Positions 1-8,502 of a stretch of 64,000 bases of DNA are shown here, in pieces. Both the position numbers and the translations under genes were made by a program. Numbering within the stretch: the stretch's first letter is position 1; the number at the start of each line of letters is the position of its first letter. The DNA lies in NCBI RefSeq assembly GCF_009754945.1, contig NZ_WPIN01000020.1, positions 62,001 to 126,000 of the forward strand, given 5' to 3'. Source of the stretch: Spirosoma arboris (GTDB lineage: Bacteria > Bacteroidota > Bacteroidia > Cytophagales > Spirosomataceae). The notes beneath the pieces are model-generated. The model worked only from the letters and a program-made list of their open reading frames with translations. It was not told where the DNA came from and did not search any database.

Positions 1-3
1 CAT

Positions 4-630
4 TTAAAAAGCCACCGCCAGTAACCCTGGCCCGACCTGAAAACATCTGATTGTCAATTGTTCTTCATGATCAGGTAGTCGTACGTGACCAATGAGTTGT
101 TCCGCATTATCGATAAAAGGTTCTACGTGCAGGTGTTCGCGGAAGGTAAGCTGCCGTTTTCCGTAAAGTTTATACAAAGCTTCTTTAGCACACCAATAGA
201 CCGCCAGTCGGTTAGGGTTATTATCGGCATGCGCAATTTCATCTGCCGATAAAACACGCGGTACAACTCGCCTGAACTGATCCCGAATAGGCTCAATATC
301 AATGCCCACAGGCCTCGATCGGTGCAGTACCGCAGCCGCCCAGCCACCTGTATGCGACAGCGAAATATGCCAGGGTGTACCAATAAGGGAAGGTTTCCCA
401 AATTCATCCTTTTGTAATCCCTGATAAGTAATGCCTTGCGCTTCGGTCAACTGCTGGATTGCTACCCGGCATGCCAGCCATTCGACCCGTTGAGCTGGAT
501 GAGTAATACGTGCCAACTCTTCCAGTTCTATACTGGTTAATGGCAAACCCATCCGAAGTGTTGGTTCATCTTCAGTAATGGCATGGAGTACCACTACACA
601 ATCGTCGTTTATGTTTATCGGCAAAGTCAC
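4..630 (-). CDS. 4'-phosphopantetheinyl transferase superfamily protein
   Basis: Transfers the phosphopantetheine arm from CoA to a serine of acyl, peptidyl or other carrier proteins. The 208-residue length fits the Sfp/AcpT-like two-domain type. The Mg-binding signature is visible as VGIDIEPI in the middle, followed about 45 residues later by WCAKEALYKLYGK, the W-x-x-KEA-x-x-K motif of the family. The start is GTG; the first internal ATG would remove about 27 residues before the core, so GTG is preferred. It is transcribed away from the WD40 gene, with about 140 bp between them. It could be the enzyme for the fatty acid ACP or for a secondary-metabolite carrier; the sequence alone does not decide. 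Confidence 0.9.
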   Translation of the reverse strand: MTLPININDDCVVVLHAITEDEPTLRMGLPLTSIELEELARITHPAQRVEWLACRVAIQQLTEAQGITYQGLQKDEFGKPSLIGTPWHISLSHTGGWAAAVLHRSRPVGIDIEPIRDQFRRVVPRVLSADEIAHADNNPNRLAVYWCAKEALYKLYGKRQLTFREHLHVEPFIDNAEQLIGHVRLPDHEEQLTIRCFQVGPGLLAVAF

Positions 631-768
631 GAATCAAAAGTCGGAAGACGTTCAAGAAAAAGAAAGGTTTAGCGACCTTTGGCGTTCAATTTTGATAGCT
701 TGAGTGGGAAGCTCGCCCTTGAAGTTAGTTATACATAGCGAATAGTACTCGCTGGATTTCTCAAAAAG

Positions 769-1665
769 GTGATTGTAGAGAAAATAGATACATTCGGAGG
801 GCATCGGGAGCCCATTTATGCACTTGAAGGCAGTGCATCTCCTGACCGTTTTTTTTCAACGGGTGGGGATGGACAAGTCGTACGATGGCGCTTGGATCGT
901 CCTGATCTGGGTGAATTGATCGCAACCGTACCGGCATCTGTTTACGCATTAGCATTGAATCAGCTCAATGGCTTGCTATGGGTTGGTCAGAACTACGAGG
1001 GTATTCATGTGATTGATCCAGTTCAAAAGACGGAAGTTGCTTCGCTGAAACTGACATCAGCTGCCATTTTCGATATTAAATTTTATAAAAATGATTCCTT
1101 TGTCGCTCTCTCTGATGGCGTAGTGGCTATTGTGGATGCCGATCTTCTGGTTAATAGAAAACACCTGAAAGCATCGGATCAATCGGCGCGGTCTATAGCA
1201 ATTAATCCTGTTGAGCGCGAATTCGCCGTGGGGTACAGCGATAATGTTGTCCGTATTTTTGACTTAGTAACTCATGAACTCAAAAAAGTCATTCACGCTC
1301 ATACGAACTCGGTATTCACGATTGCCTATTCGCCCGATTTCCGATACCTACTTACTGCTGGCCGGGATGCTCATTTGAAAATATGGGACGTAGAGAAAAG
1401 CTATGCCTTACAAAATGATATTGTAGCTCACATGTTTGCCATTAATCATTTGGTATTTAGTCCCGACAGTCGTTTACTGGCAACCGCTAGTATGGATAAA
1501 TCGATTAAAATCTGGGATGCCGAAACATATCGACTATTAAAAGTTGTCGATAGGGCACGCCATGCCGGACATGGTACGTCGGTTAATAAATTACTTTGGA
1601 CTAATCCTCATCAACTTTTGTCGGCCAGTGATGATCGAACAATTTCGGTATGGAAATTGAGCTAA
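769..1665 (+). CDS. WD40 repeat protein
   Basis: A 298-residue cytoplasmic beta-propeller made almost entirely of WD40 repeats. Repeat ends are visible as VVRWRLD, VVRIFDL, HLKIWDV, SIKIWDA and TISVWKL, and typical internal SPD(F/S)R..LTA.. turns precede them, giving about seven blades. No signal peptide, catalytic domain or fused kinase is present, so the role is probably scaffolding of protein contacts; no specific partner can be named. The start is GTG at 769: an in-frame stop lies at 736-738 and no ATG occurs between it and the first repeat. It is followed by a weak terminator and then the DivIVA-domain gene. Confidence 0.88.
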   Translation: MIVEKIDTFGGHREPIYALEGSASPDRFFSTGGDGQVVRWRLDRPDLGELIATVPASVYALALNQLNGLLWVGQNYEGIHVIDPVQKTEVASLKLTSAAIFDIKFYKNDSFVALSDGVVAIVDADLLVNRKHLKASDQSARSIAINPVEREFAVGYSDNVVRIFDLVTHELKKVIHAHTNSVFTIAYSPDFRYLLTAGRDAHLKIWDVEKSYALQNDIVAHMFAINHLVFSPDSRLLATASMDKSIKIWDAETYRLLKVVDRARHAGHGTSVNKLLWTNPHQLLSASDDRTISVWKLS

Positions 1666-1684
1666 TAGATTGAGACAAAATAGG

Positions 1685-1711
1685 AATCGCCTATTTTTCG
1701 GGCTATTTTTT
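1685..1711 (+). terminator. weak Rho-independent terminator after WD40 gene
   Basis: Arms AATCGCC (1685-1691) and GGCTATT (1701-1707) pair at 6 of 7 positions and run into a T tract, 20 bp after the WD40 stop. The stem is short, so termination may be partial. Confidence 0.45.
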
Positions 1712-1785
1712 GTAAAATCCGTAGAATGGCTGTTATTTCACCTTTATCTGATAATCAGTAACTCATTAAAACAATAAGCGCACCA

Positions 1786-2694
1786 ATGAAAATTACGCCC
1801 ATCGAAATCCGGCAGCACACATTTGAGAAGGGCTTGCGCGGTTATAGAACCGAAGATGTTGATGCATTTCTGGTTTCGCTCTCTCAGGAATGGGAGCGCG
1901 TAACTGGCGAATATAAAATGTTGAAAATGCAGCTTGAACTAGCCGAAAAAGAGTTGGGCAAGTTGAAAGAAATAGAAATGACGTTATTCCGTACACTTAA
2001 ATCTGCCGAAGAAAATAGTGCACAGATTGCGGAACAAGCTAACAGCGCTGGTGAAAAATACGTTAATGAAGCAAAGCAGAAGGCTGAGGATATTCTGGCC
2101 GAAGCCCGCAAAAAGACGTCTTTAATGGTTCAGGATGCCGAAAACCAGGCCCGCTATTTGAAAGATAATATTCTAAATGATCTAAAATCGTTGGAACATG
2201 ATTTCAAGGCGCTGGAAGGTTACAAGGAAAACCTGGCAGCCCAAATTCGAAATCTTGCCAGTAATGCGGTTGACAGCGTGGATCGCTTTGAGAAGAAATT
2301 CAGCAAACAAAATCTGAAAGGTAAAATCGACGAAGTGTCTTCTCAGATTAAAGATGAACTGAAGCAAACCGAGCCAAAAACGGAGGACGAAACACCTGTA
2401 GCAGTATCTTCGGGGCCTGTTGCCAGCGACGCTACAGAGTTACCTTCTCTTATCGAACGAGATAAGTTTGTTCCAGAAGCGATTCCGGAGGATGAAGCCA
2501 TTGCAGGAAAACTGGATGAGGCCATTGGAACTACTCAACCAGAAGCCAGCCAGGAAATTGCAGAGCCAGCAATAGAGCAGACCACGCCCGAGTCGGTGTT
2601 GGCCGAAGCCAATACGCCCGAACCAGAGGTAGCCCTAAATGAAGCTACAGATGAACAACCTAAGAAGGGAGGTTCATTTTTCGACCAGATTTAA
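1786..2694 (+). CDS. DivIVA domain-containing coiled-coil protein
   Basis: The N-terminus has the DivIVA/GpsB lipid-binding domain: MKITPIEIRQHTFEKGLRGY then a DVDAFL segment, which in DivIVA forms the curved-membrane binding loop and first coiled coil. Residues about 35-175 are heptad-rich coiled coil with few prolines. The last 110 residues are acidic, proline/alanine rich and probably disordered, ending in KKGGSFFDQI, a short hydrophobic/basic tail that looks like a conserved linear motif. Family members act as polar or septal scaffolds. There is no signal peptide. It is followed closely by folB, which suggests co-transcription but no functional link. The molecular role in this phylum is not established. 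Confidence 0.82.
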   Translation: MKITPIEIRQHTFEKGLRGYRTEDVDAFLVSLSQEWERVTGEYKMLKMQLELAEKELGKLKEIEMTLFRTLKSAEENSAQIAEQANSAGEKYVNEAKQKAEDILAEARKKTSLMVQDAENQARYLKDNILNDLKSLEHDFKALEGYKENLAAQIRNLASNAVDSVDRFEKKFSKQNLKGKIDEVSSQIKDELKQTEPKTEDETPVAVSSGPVASDATELPSLIERDKFVPEAIPEDEAIAGKLDEAIGTTQPEASQEIAEPAIEQTTPESVLAEANTPEPEVALNEATDEQPKKGGSFFDQI

Positions 2695-2766
2695 TGTAAT
2701 GTAGCAATGCAATATGTTGATGAAATAGAAAGTTCGCACCCAAATACCGCATTACTACCCTACAAG

Positions 2767-3117
2767 ATGGGAACAATCGCTTTAGAGGGGCTTGAGTTTT
2801 TCTCCTATCACGGGTTTTATGATGAGGAGCAGAAAATAGGGAACAAGTATTCTGTCGATATTATTGTAACTGCCGACTTCTCGGAAGCTGCCCGGCGCGA
2901 CCGCTTGAGCGCTACTGTCAACTACGAAGATTTATACCGGATTACAGTCGCTGTCATGCAGCAGCCCGCGCGGTTGCTCGAACACATTGCCCATCAAATT
3001 ATTCAGGAGATACGGGCTAAGTATACTGACTTGGAAGCTGTTGAGGTCAGTGTGTCGAAATTCAACCCACCCATTGGCGGAGTTTGCCATCGGGCGAAAA
3101 TTACGTTGAAAGAATAA
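2767..3117 (+). CDS. folB: dihydroneopterin aldolase
   Basis: Cleaves 7,8-dihydroneopterin to 6-hydroxymethyl-7,8-dihydropterin and glycolaldehyde in folate synthesis. The protein shows the FolB order: LEGLEFFSYHGFYDEEQ at the N-terminus (family tyrosine/glutamate near the pterin site), VNYEDLY in the middle, LLEHIAHQI, and VSKFNPPIGG near the end. I chose the ATG at 2767 (116 residues, usual family length) because the domain begins there; an upstream in-frame ATG at 2707 would add 20 residues without family resemblance and lies 12 bp after the DivIVA-domain stop. It is the second gene of a likely two-gene unit and ends at a long palindrome. Confidence 0.92.
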   Translation: MGTIALEGLEFFSYHGFYDEEQKIGNKYSVDIIVTADFSEAARRDRLSATVNYEDLYRITVAVMQQPARLLEHIAHQIIQEIRAKYTDLEAVEVSVSKFNPPIGGVCHRAKITLKE

Positions 3118-3124
3118 AAGTTGT

Positions 3125-3211
3125 AAGTGATTAAGTAGTAAGTCATAAGTGGCTGGCGCATGCAGATAATACTGATGCGCCAGCCACTTATGACTTACTA
3201 CTTAATTACTT
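3125..3211. repeat. long inverted repeat between folB and ytxJ
   Basis: Arms 3125-3161 and 3175-3211 are complementary at 36 of 37 positions (the exception is a G-T pair) with a 13-nt loop. The outer part is built from AAGTAGTAAGT-like words and the inner part is GC-rich (GGCTGGCGCAT). It fills the space between two convergent genes, so it could act as a bidirectional terminator, but it is far longer than a usual one. Confidence 0.85.
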
Positions 3212-3217
3212 CTTTAC

Positions 3218-3562
3218 TTATACCGCCTGCTGCAGGCCAGCAAAAGAGATGGCCATGTGTGAAGCATCGTAAACACATTCACCGTTGCGAATTAGCAATA
3301 CCTGTGGCGATTCGTGTTCAACCCCAAATTCATTTTCGATCTTCCTGGATATTGGTTTATTGGCCAGTAAGTCCAGATAATAGGGCTTAACACCAAGCTG
3401 GTCGTTCCAATTGCGTTCCATACGACTGAGCGCCATATGGCTTATCGAACAACTTGTGCTATGCTTAAAAATCAGAATTGGATGCTTCGCCGACTCTGCT
3501 TTAATGGTGTCAAGTTGAGCTTCGCTCGTTAGTTTGTTCCAGTTCATTGTATCAACATACAT
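3218..3562 (-). CDS. ytxJ: bacillithiol system redox-active protein YtxJ-like
   Basis: A small (114-residue) thioredoxin-fold protein. It has the YtxJ motif TSCSIS at about residues 36-41 with a single cysteine where thioredoxins have CxxC, and a PQVLLIRNGE segment equivalent to the cis-proline strand. In Firmicutes and Bacteroidota this family is linked with bacillithiol-dependent protein thiol repair (monothiol bacilliredoxin-like role), mainly by gene distribution. A second in-frame ATG at 3547 gives a five-residue shorter protein. It lies convergent to folB, separated by the long palindrome. Confidence 0.82.
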   Translation of the reverse strand: MYVDTMNWNKLTSEAQLDTIKAESAKHPILIFKHSTSCSISHMALSRMERNWNDQLGVKPYYLDLLANKPISRKIENEFGVEHESPQVLLIRNGECVYDASHMAISFAGLQQAV

Positions 3563-3601
3563 TCTGTTGACGTAAAAGCGTTTTCGATGCTAAAAAGTTC
3601 G

Positions 3602-3910
3602 TTAATTCTCAGGAGTATAACGAAGCTTCTCGGCCATTTCGGGCGAAATAGATTCGGAGTAAGCACCATATGCATCCACTAATGTGCCTTTGTTCCCATT
3701 CTTCGCTTCAATCGCATACAAAACCGTCTCATCGCCAGGATCGGTCATGCCTTCAAATCGGTATACATCAACGATATCGAAGTCGGAGGGACGTAGCTCA
3801 ATATTATCGGGCTGGCAATGCAGATGATCGTGTTTCAGGTTATAATCCTGGGTAAAACCCGCTTGGCGGAGACCGTCGAGAGCTTCGGTGAGCGTGTCGT
3901 AGGTTTTCAT
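3602..3910 (-). CDS. small conserved Bacteroidota protein (often labelled PRPP synthetase-like)
   Basis: A 102-residue soluble, acidic protein with no signal peptide. It resembles a small Bacteroidota family whose members carry conserved VYRFEGMTDPGDETVLYAI and GTLVDAYGAYS segments. Database entries for such proteins are sometimes called phosphoribosylpyrophosphate synthetase, but the protein is only a third of the length of that enzyme and shows no PRPP loop, so I do not accept that function. It is 40 bp upstream of ytxJ on the same strand and may be co-transcribed with it. Function unknown. Confidence 0.7.
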   Translation of the reverse strand: MKTYDTLTEALDGLRQAGFTQDYNLKHDHLHCQPDNIELRPSDFDIVDVYRFEGMTDPGDETVLYAIEAKNGNKGTLVDAYGAYSESISPEMAEKLRYTPEN

Positions 3911-3970
3911 AAATCAGGTGGTTTGATTGGGAGTGTGTAGCTTTGTTAGTATAACCAACCGCATAATAGC

Positions 3971-5230
3971 TTGTTTTCGGGATTCTATAATACAGGTATT
4001 TTTGTTTTTCAGCAATTAGTGCGTCTAACGGCTCCATTTAATCCAAAAGCCCGAAAGTGGGTCGATGGGCGACGTGAGTGGGCTGACAGACTTGCCCAGC
4101 AACTCGCCGACAATAAAAGCCCTATTGCGTGGTTTCATGCCGCTTCATTAGGTGAATTTGAGCAAGGCAGGCCAGTGATAGAAGCTTTTCGTATACACTA
4201 CCCGGATCATAAAATTCTGCTGACATTTTTTTCCCCTTCAGGCTATGAAGTTCGTAAGAATTATGACGGAGCCGATTTTATCCTTTATCTGCCTGCCGAC
4301 ACTCCCGCCAATGCGCGTCAATTTGTTGATCTGGTAAAACCTGACATTGCATTTTTTATCAAGTACGAATTCTGGTACAACTACCTCCGCGAGTTAAAGC
4401 AGGCTAAGGTGCCAATCATTTCATTCTCGGCTATTTTTCGGCCCAGTCAGCTCTTTTTTAAGTCCTACGGTACCTTTTATAGAAATCTATTAAGGTACTT
4501 CGATCATATTCTGGTTCAAAATCAGGAATCGGTTGAGCTGTTAAGAAATATCGGCATCACTCAGGTTACACTGGCTGGTGATACCCGCTTTGACCGGGTG
4601 GCAGAGGTGGCAGCTGCCAGGAAAGAAATTCCCATTGTTCATGCCTTTAAAGCTAGTAAACCGTTGCTCGTTGTGGGTAGTGCGTGGCCAGAAGACATGA
4701 ATGTATTAATTCCATTCCTGAATACCTTCGATAAACCTCTAAAAGCCATTATCGCTCCTCACGAAATTCACGACGATGAAATCGAACGCTGGCGTAGCCA
4801 ACTCACACAGCCATCGGTGCGTTATTCTCAGCTAACAGCTTCTCAAGCGCTCGATCACTCAAGCGCTCAATCACTTTTCATTGACAATGTGGGAATGTTG
4901 TCATCGCTGTATCAATATGGAGAGTTTGCCTATATCGGTGGCGCGTTCAAACAAGGACTGCATAATAGCCTGGAAGCCGCCACCTTTGGAGTACCGCTAT
5001 TTTGGGGGCCTGAGTATGATAAGTATCAGGAGGCTGTTGATTTGGTAAATGAAGGTGCAGCCTTTCCTGTCAGTACTACGACAGAGTTGTCAACTGCTTT
5101 CGAAAAACAGTATGCTGACCCGTCGAAGGCAGCTCAAGTGAGCCGCAATTATGTGCTAAGGAACATTGGCGCAACGGCGAAGGTTATGGACGTAGTAAAT
5201 ACATTAAAGAGCGAAAGAGTGAAAGAGTGA
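3971..5230 (+). CDS. waaA: 3-deoxy-D-manno-octulosonic acid (Kdo) transferase
   Basis: Adds Kdo from CMP-Kdo to the lipid A precursor at the inner membrane. The 419-residue GT-B (GT30) protein has an N-terminal membrane-anchoring stretch, the family motif FHAASLGEFEQ with the catalytic glutamate at about residue 57, FFSPSGYE, and in the C-terminal domain GGAFKQGLHNSLEAATFGVP. The start is TTG at 3971: an in-frame stop lies at 3947-3949 and no ATG intervenes. The C-terminal codons (LKSERVKE) are read from an 8-bp tandem repeat that is one arm of the palindrome following the gene, so the tail may be unimportant for function. rsgA follows on the same strand. Confidence 0.92.
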   Translation: MFSGFYNTGIFVFQQLVRLTAPFNPKARKWVDGRREWADRLAQQLADNKSPIAWFHAASLGEFEQGRPVIEAFRIHYPDHKILLTFFSPSGYEVRKNYDGADFILYLPADTPANARQFVDLVKPDIAFFIKYEFWYNYLRELKQAKVPIISFSAIFRPSQLFFKSYGTFYRNLLRYFDHILVQNQESVELLRNIGITQVTLAGDTRFDRVAEVAAARKEIPIVHAFKASKPLLVVGSAWPEDMNVLIPFLNTFDKPLKAIIAPHEIHDDEIERWRSQLTQPSVRYSQLTASQALDHSSAQSLFIDNVGMLSSLYQYGEFAYIGGAFKQGLHNSLEAATFGVPLFWGPEYDKYQEAVDLVNEGAAFPVSTTTELSTAFEKQYADPSKAAQVSRNYVLRNIGATAKVMDVVNTLKSERVKE

Positions 5231-5310
5231 AAGAGCAAAATCTGGCACAAGCCAATTTGTTCCGAATGGCTTTCACTCTTTCACTCTTTCACTCTTTCAC
5301 TCTTTCACTC
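5209..5310. repeat. 8-bp tandem repeats forming an inverted repeat, waaA/rsgA
   Basis: Five perfect copies of TTTCACTC occupy 5271-5310. The complementary word GAGYGAAA occurs about 3.5 times at 5209-5236. Together they form a long stem with a loop of about 34 nt. The left copies lie inside waaA and encode its last residues; the right copies end 8 bp before the rsgA start. Confidence 0.9.
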
Positions 5311-5318
5311 TTTAAGCA

Positions 5319-6245
5319 TTGCAAAAAGGCTTAGTCATACGTTCCACCGGCTCCTGGTACGAAATTCGTAACACAGACGGACATATTTTTCAGGGTCGGC
5401 TGAAAGGAAAATTTAAATTAAAAGATTTGAAAGTTACGAACCCAATTGCTGTAGGCGACTGGGTTTTGTTTGAGGTTGAAGACGAAGCCGAAAACACCGC
5501 AATTATCACGGACATTGTCCCTCGGGAGAATTACATCATCCGGCAATCTGTTCATAAAACAGCGCATGGGCATATTCTGGCAGCTAACCTAGACCAGGCT
5601 GTGTTGCTGGCAACGTTGGCCATGCCCCGTACATCACTGGGTTTCATTGACCGTTTTCTGGTGTCGGCGGAGTCTTTCAGAATTCCAACTACTATTGTTT
5701 TCAATAAAGCTGATATCCTGAACGACGAAGGGATGGAATACCAGCAGGAAATCATGGACTTGTACCAAAGCATCGGCTACAAGTGTCTTTCTACATCGGC
5801 AACTGAGGGCGAAGGAGTTGATGCATTTCGGCAGTTACTCGACCATAAGGTCACGTTGTTATCAGGGCATTCGGGAGTAGGCAAGTCGTCACTTGTAAAC
5901 GCTATTGCGCCCGATCTGAACCTACGTACCAATGAAGTTTCGACCTTCGCGAACAAAGGCGTTCACACAACGACCTTTGCCGAAATGTTCGAACTAGCCC
6001 CCGACACGTACATCATCGATACGCCTGGAATTAAAGAGCTGGGTTTGATGGATACGTCGAAAGAAGAGGTCAGCCATTACTTCCCCGAAATGCGTGACCG
6101 CCTGAACCAGTGCCGTTTTCATAATTGCCTACACTTCAACGAACCCGGCTGCGCTATCAAAGAAGCTGTCGCCGAGGGTGAAATCGCCGAAAGTCGCTAC
6201 ATGAGCTACCTGAGTATGATTGAAGGGGTGGATAACCGGCGGTAG
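5319..6245 (+). CDS. rsgA: ribosome small subunit-dependent GTPase RsgA
   Basis: A circularly permuted GTPase that helps late 30S subunit maturation. Domain order is an N-terminal OB fold (about 1-70), then the permuted G domain with FNKAD (G4) before GHSGVGKSSLVNA (G1 P-loop) and DTPGIKELGL (G3), and a C-terminal zinc knuckle CRFHNCLHFNEPGC. Length 308 is usual. The start must be TTG at 5319, because an in-frame TAA lies at 5313-5315. Its promoter or ribosome access would have to be inside or after the preceding tandem repeat, so expression may depend on waaA transcription. Confidence 0.95.
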   Translation: MQKGLVIRSTGSWYEIRNTDGHIFQGRLKGKFKLKDLKVTNPIAVGDWVLFEVEDEAENTAIITDIVPRENYIIRQSVHKTAHGHILAANLDQAVLLATLAMPRTSLGFIDRFLVSAESFRIPTTIVFNKADILNDEGMEYQQEIMDLYQSIGYKCLSTSATEGEGVDAFRQLLDHKVTLLSGHSGVGKSSLVNAIAPDLNLRTNEVSTFANKGVHTTTFAEMFELAPDTYIIDTPGIKELGLMDTSKEEVSHYFPEMRDRLNQCRFHNCLHFNEPGCAIKEAVAEGEIAESRYMSYLSMIEGVDNRR

Positions 6246-6251
6246 GAATGT

Positions 6252-6319
6252 ATGTATGATATAGGATATATGATGTATGGCTCCTGCTTGTCATACATTA
6301 TATATCCTATATCATACAT
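6252..6319. repeat. long inverted repeat between rsgA and the CBS gene
   Basis: Arms 6252-6279 and 6292-6319 match at 27 of 28 positions with a 12-nt loop. The arm begins ATGTATGATATAGGAT, and the same word opens the palindrome at 34573, so the two belong to one dispersed family. It lies between convergent genes. Confidence 0.88.
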
Positions 6320-6323
6320 CTAA

Positions 6324-7715
6324 TCAGTTTGTCATTGCGGCCAGTAAATCAGCCTGCGTAATGATGTGTACCTGCTCTTTTTCGTCGCGGACAAGAAGCG
6401 CTTTGTTATCGCGGTCGATTAGTGATGAGAGGGCGTCGACGGTGTTATCTAATCCTACAAATTTGAATGGTTTATCCATAACCTCGCTGACCGGGTGGTC
6501 TTTTACCGCCGGATCTTCGATAAGTCGGTTTAAAACGGTTGAATCGGTCAGGCTGCCGACAATATGCCCATTCTCATCTGTCACCGGAATCTGTGAAATG
6601 CTGTGACGATTCAATACCTGAATGGCCTGACTCACCGACACCCCCGTACCAATTGTTGTTAGCTGAGCCTGCCGATGCGTCGTGCTGCCATTTTTATGAT
6701 GAATAATATCGCGGGCGGTTTTGAATGCACGATCTTCCAGAAAACCGTGGTCTTTCATCCAGGTATCATTGTAAATCTTGGCGAGGTAACGCGTACCGTG
6801 GTCGGGTAGAAGAATGACCAGCACGTCGTTATCGGTGAGGTTTTCCTTCGCCCACTCCAACGCACCATGAACTGCTGTGCCACACGACCAACCGATAAAC
6901 AGACCCTCTTCGCGAGCTAATCGCCGAGTCATAATGGCGGCATCTTTGTCGGTAACTTTCACAAAGTGATCGATCACACTGAAATCGACGTTTTGCGGTA
7001 AAATATCTTCCCCAATCCCTTCGGTCAGGTACGGATAGATTTCTCCTTCATCGAAAATACCTGTTTCCTTGTATTTTTTGAATACAGAGCCGTACGTATC
7101 CATCCCAATCGACACCACATCTGAGTTCTGTTCTTTCAGGAATTTCGACGTACCACAAATTGTGCCGCCTGTGCCTACGCCAGCCGCGAAGTGCGTGACT
7201 TTGCCATCGGTATCGCGCCAGATTTCGGGGCCAGTCGTTTCATAGTGAGCAGCTGTATTGGCTGGGTTGTCATACTGGTTAGGATATAGCGAGTTAGGAA
7301 TATCTCGGTTAAGTTTTTTTGCCACCGAGTAATACGAGCGGGGATCGTCGGGTGCCACGTTCGTGGGGCAAACGACTACTTCGGCGCCAACGGCCCGCAG
7401 AATATCAATTTTCTCCTGCGATTGCTTGTCGGCCATCGTAAAAATGCATTTGTAGCCTTTCCCAATGGCAGCGAGCGCCAGGCCCATGCCTGTATTGCCG
7501 CTGGTTCCCTCAATGATGGTGCCGCCGGGTTTTAGCACTCCCCGTTGTTCAGCATCCTCGATCATCCGTATGGCGATGCGATCTTTTACCGAATTGCCGG
7601 GATTGAAATACTCAACTTTCGCCAGAACCGTCCCTCGAATACCTTTTGTGACTTTATTCAGCTTTACCAGGGGCGTATTGCCAATGGTGTCGATAATGGA
7701 ATTATAATAGTTCAT
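6324..7715 (-). CDS. PLP-dependent cystathionine beta-synthase / cysteine synthase with CBS pair
   Basis: A fold-type II PLP enzyme of 463 residues. Lys44 in NPGNSVKDR is the Schiff-base lysine, TSGNTG at 71-76 binds the substrate carboxylate, and GVGTGGT near residue 183 holds the PLP phosphate. The last 120 residues form two CBS motifs (VSQAIQVLNRHSISQIPVTDE and VDALSSLIDRDNKALLV). This layout matches cystathionine beta-synthase (serine + homocysteine), where CBS domains sense an adenosyl ligand; an O-acetylserine-type cysteine synthase activity cannot be excluded. There is no N-terminal heme domain. It is a single gene, convergent with rsgA. Confidence 0.88.
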   Translation of the reverse strand: MNYYNSIIDTIGNTPLVKLNKVTKGIRGTVLAKVEYFNPGNSVKDRIAIRMIEDAEQRGVLKPGGTIIEGTSGNTGMGLALAAIGKGYKCIFTMADKQSQEKIDILRAVGAEVVVCPTNVAPDDPRSYYSVAKKLNRDIPNSLYPNQYDNPANTAAHYETTGPEIWRDTDGKVTHFAAGVGTGGTICGTSKFLKEQNSDVVSIGMDTYGSVFKKYKETGIFDEGEIYPYLTEGIGEDILPQNVDFSVIDHFVKVTDKDAAIMTRRLAREEGLFIGWSCGTAVHGALEWAKENLTDNDVLVILLPDHGTRYLAKIYNDTWMKDHGFLEDRAFKTARDIIHHKNGSTTHRQAQLTTIGTGVSVSQAIQVLNRHSISQIPVTDENGHIVGSLTDSTVLNRLIEDPAVKDHPVSEVMDKPFKFVGLDNTVDALSSLIDRDNKALLVRDEKEQVHIITQADLLAAMTN

Positions 7716-7918
7716 GTTGATAAGCAGGCGATTTCGCCAAATTATAGGGTTCAGCGCTGTGGTTTATATCGTTAACGCCAGAAGGTGGAAGTTCGTTTGA
7801 TGAATTTACCCGTTAACTAACTCCTGTTTCTTCACAGTTCAACGTCTGTTTATAGCTGTTCATCAGGTGTTTTCGCTTGCTCATGCATACGCCTGTTTAT
7901 GAGCAATTTAAAGCGATA

Positions 7919-7926
7919 TACCTTTG
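7919..7926 (+). promoter_or_regulatory. Bacteroidota -7 box, secreted protein gene
   Basis: TACCTTTG matches the TAnnTTTG consensus and lies about 50 bp upstream of the ATG at 7978. A clear -33 TTG is not present at the ideal distance. Confidence 0.5.
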
Positions 7927-7977
7927 TTGCGTTCCTTTTATTAACCGCCACGGCGAAACAACAACTACTAAAAAATT

Positions 7978-8385
7978 ATGAAAACGTTTGTTCAATCTTT
8001 ACTGACTGCCCTGCTTCTGAGCACGGCCACATTTGCATCACCTTTAGCCACTACCCCAGCCAAATCGGCGGCTGAGCCCGTCACGACAGGCTCGTACAAA
8101 GTGGCCGTTTTCCCTTCATCAAAACCTTCCCGACTGAATGTCTTCGTAGAGCGAACACCAGGTCAAAAAATGGCCGTTTCGCTGAAATCGGCAGATGGTA
8201 CGTTACTAGGAAAACAGCTGGTGGGCAAGAAGCAGGGTAATTTTTGTTTCCAGTTCGACCTGTCTGAACTGAATGACGGTTCCTACTCTGTTGAGGTTGC
8301 TGCTGGCAGCGACGTAACGGTTTATCCGGTTAAGCTAGCCACGCAACCTGCTCAGGCAGCCGCTCGCTCCATCACACTCAACTAA
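7978..8385 (+). CDS. small secreted protein of unknown function
   Basis: A 135-residue protein with a clear Sec signal peptide (hydrophobic residues 6-18, cleavage probably after ATFA). The mature part is a single predicted beta-rich domain (YKVAVFPSSKPSRLNVFVER, GTLLGKQLVGKKQGNFCFQFDLSEL, GSYSVEVAAG), which resembles an immunoglobulin-like or C-terminal T9SS-adjacent fold in strand pattern, but no sorting signal is recognisable. Only one cysteine remains. It has its own promoter and a strong terminator, so it is monocistronic. I do not recognise a named family. Confidence 0.72.
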   Translation: MKTFVQSLLTALLLSTATFASPLATTPAKSAAEPVTTGSYKVAVFPSSKPSRLNVFVERTPGQKMAVSLKSADGTLLGKQLVGKKQGNFCFQFDLSELNDGSYSVEVAAGSDVTVYPVKLATQPAQAAARSITLN

Positions 8386-8403
8386 TCGAGCCGTGATTTT
8401 ATG

Positions 8404-8437
8404 AATCAGCCACGGCCGTGAGGCCGTGGCTGATTTT
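8404..8437 (+). terminator. Rho-independent terminator
   Basis: Perfect 14-bp stem AATCAGCCACGGCC / GGCCGTGGCTGATT with a 4-nt loop, followed by a short T tract, 18 bp after the stop of the secreted protein gene. Confidence 0.85.
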
Positions 8438-8502
8438 TGGCGTTTTGCCTGATCCAGTAGGGATAGAAAGTTTATAGAGAAGAATATTATCGTGCATTAG
8501 CA

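Noticed and set aside
2707..2766. Longer folB start at ATG 2707
   Set aside because: The 20 extra residues have no resemblance to dihydroneopterin aldolase, and the domain starts at the ATG at 2767.
3602..3910. Phosphoribosylpyrophosphate synthetase label for the 102-residue protein
   Set aside because: The protein is far too short and has none of the PRPP synthetase motifs; the label seems to be copied in databases.
5271..5310. CRISPR or phase-variable coding repeat
   Set aside because: The 8-bp repeats are contiguous with no spacers, and lie outside the rsgA frame; they are treated as part of the gene-end palindrome.
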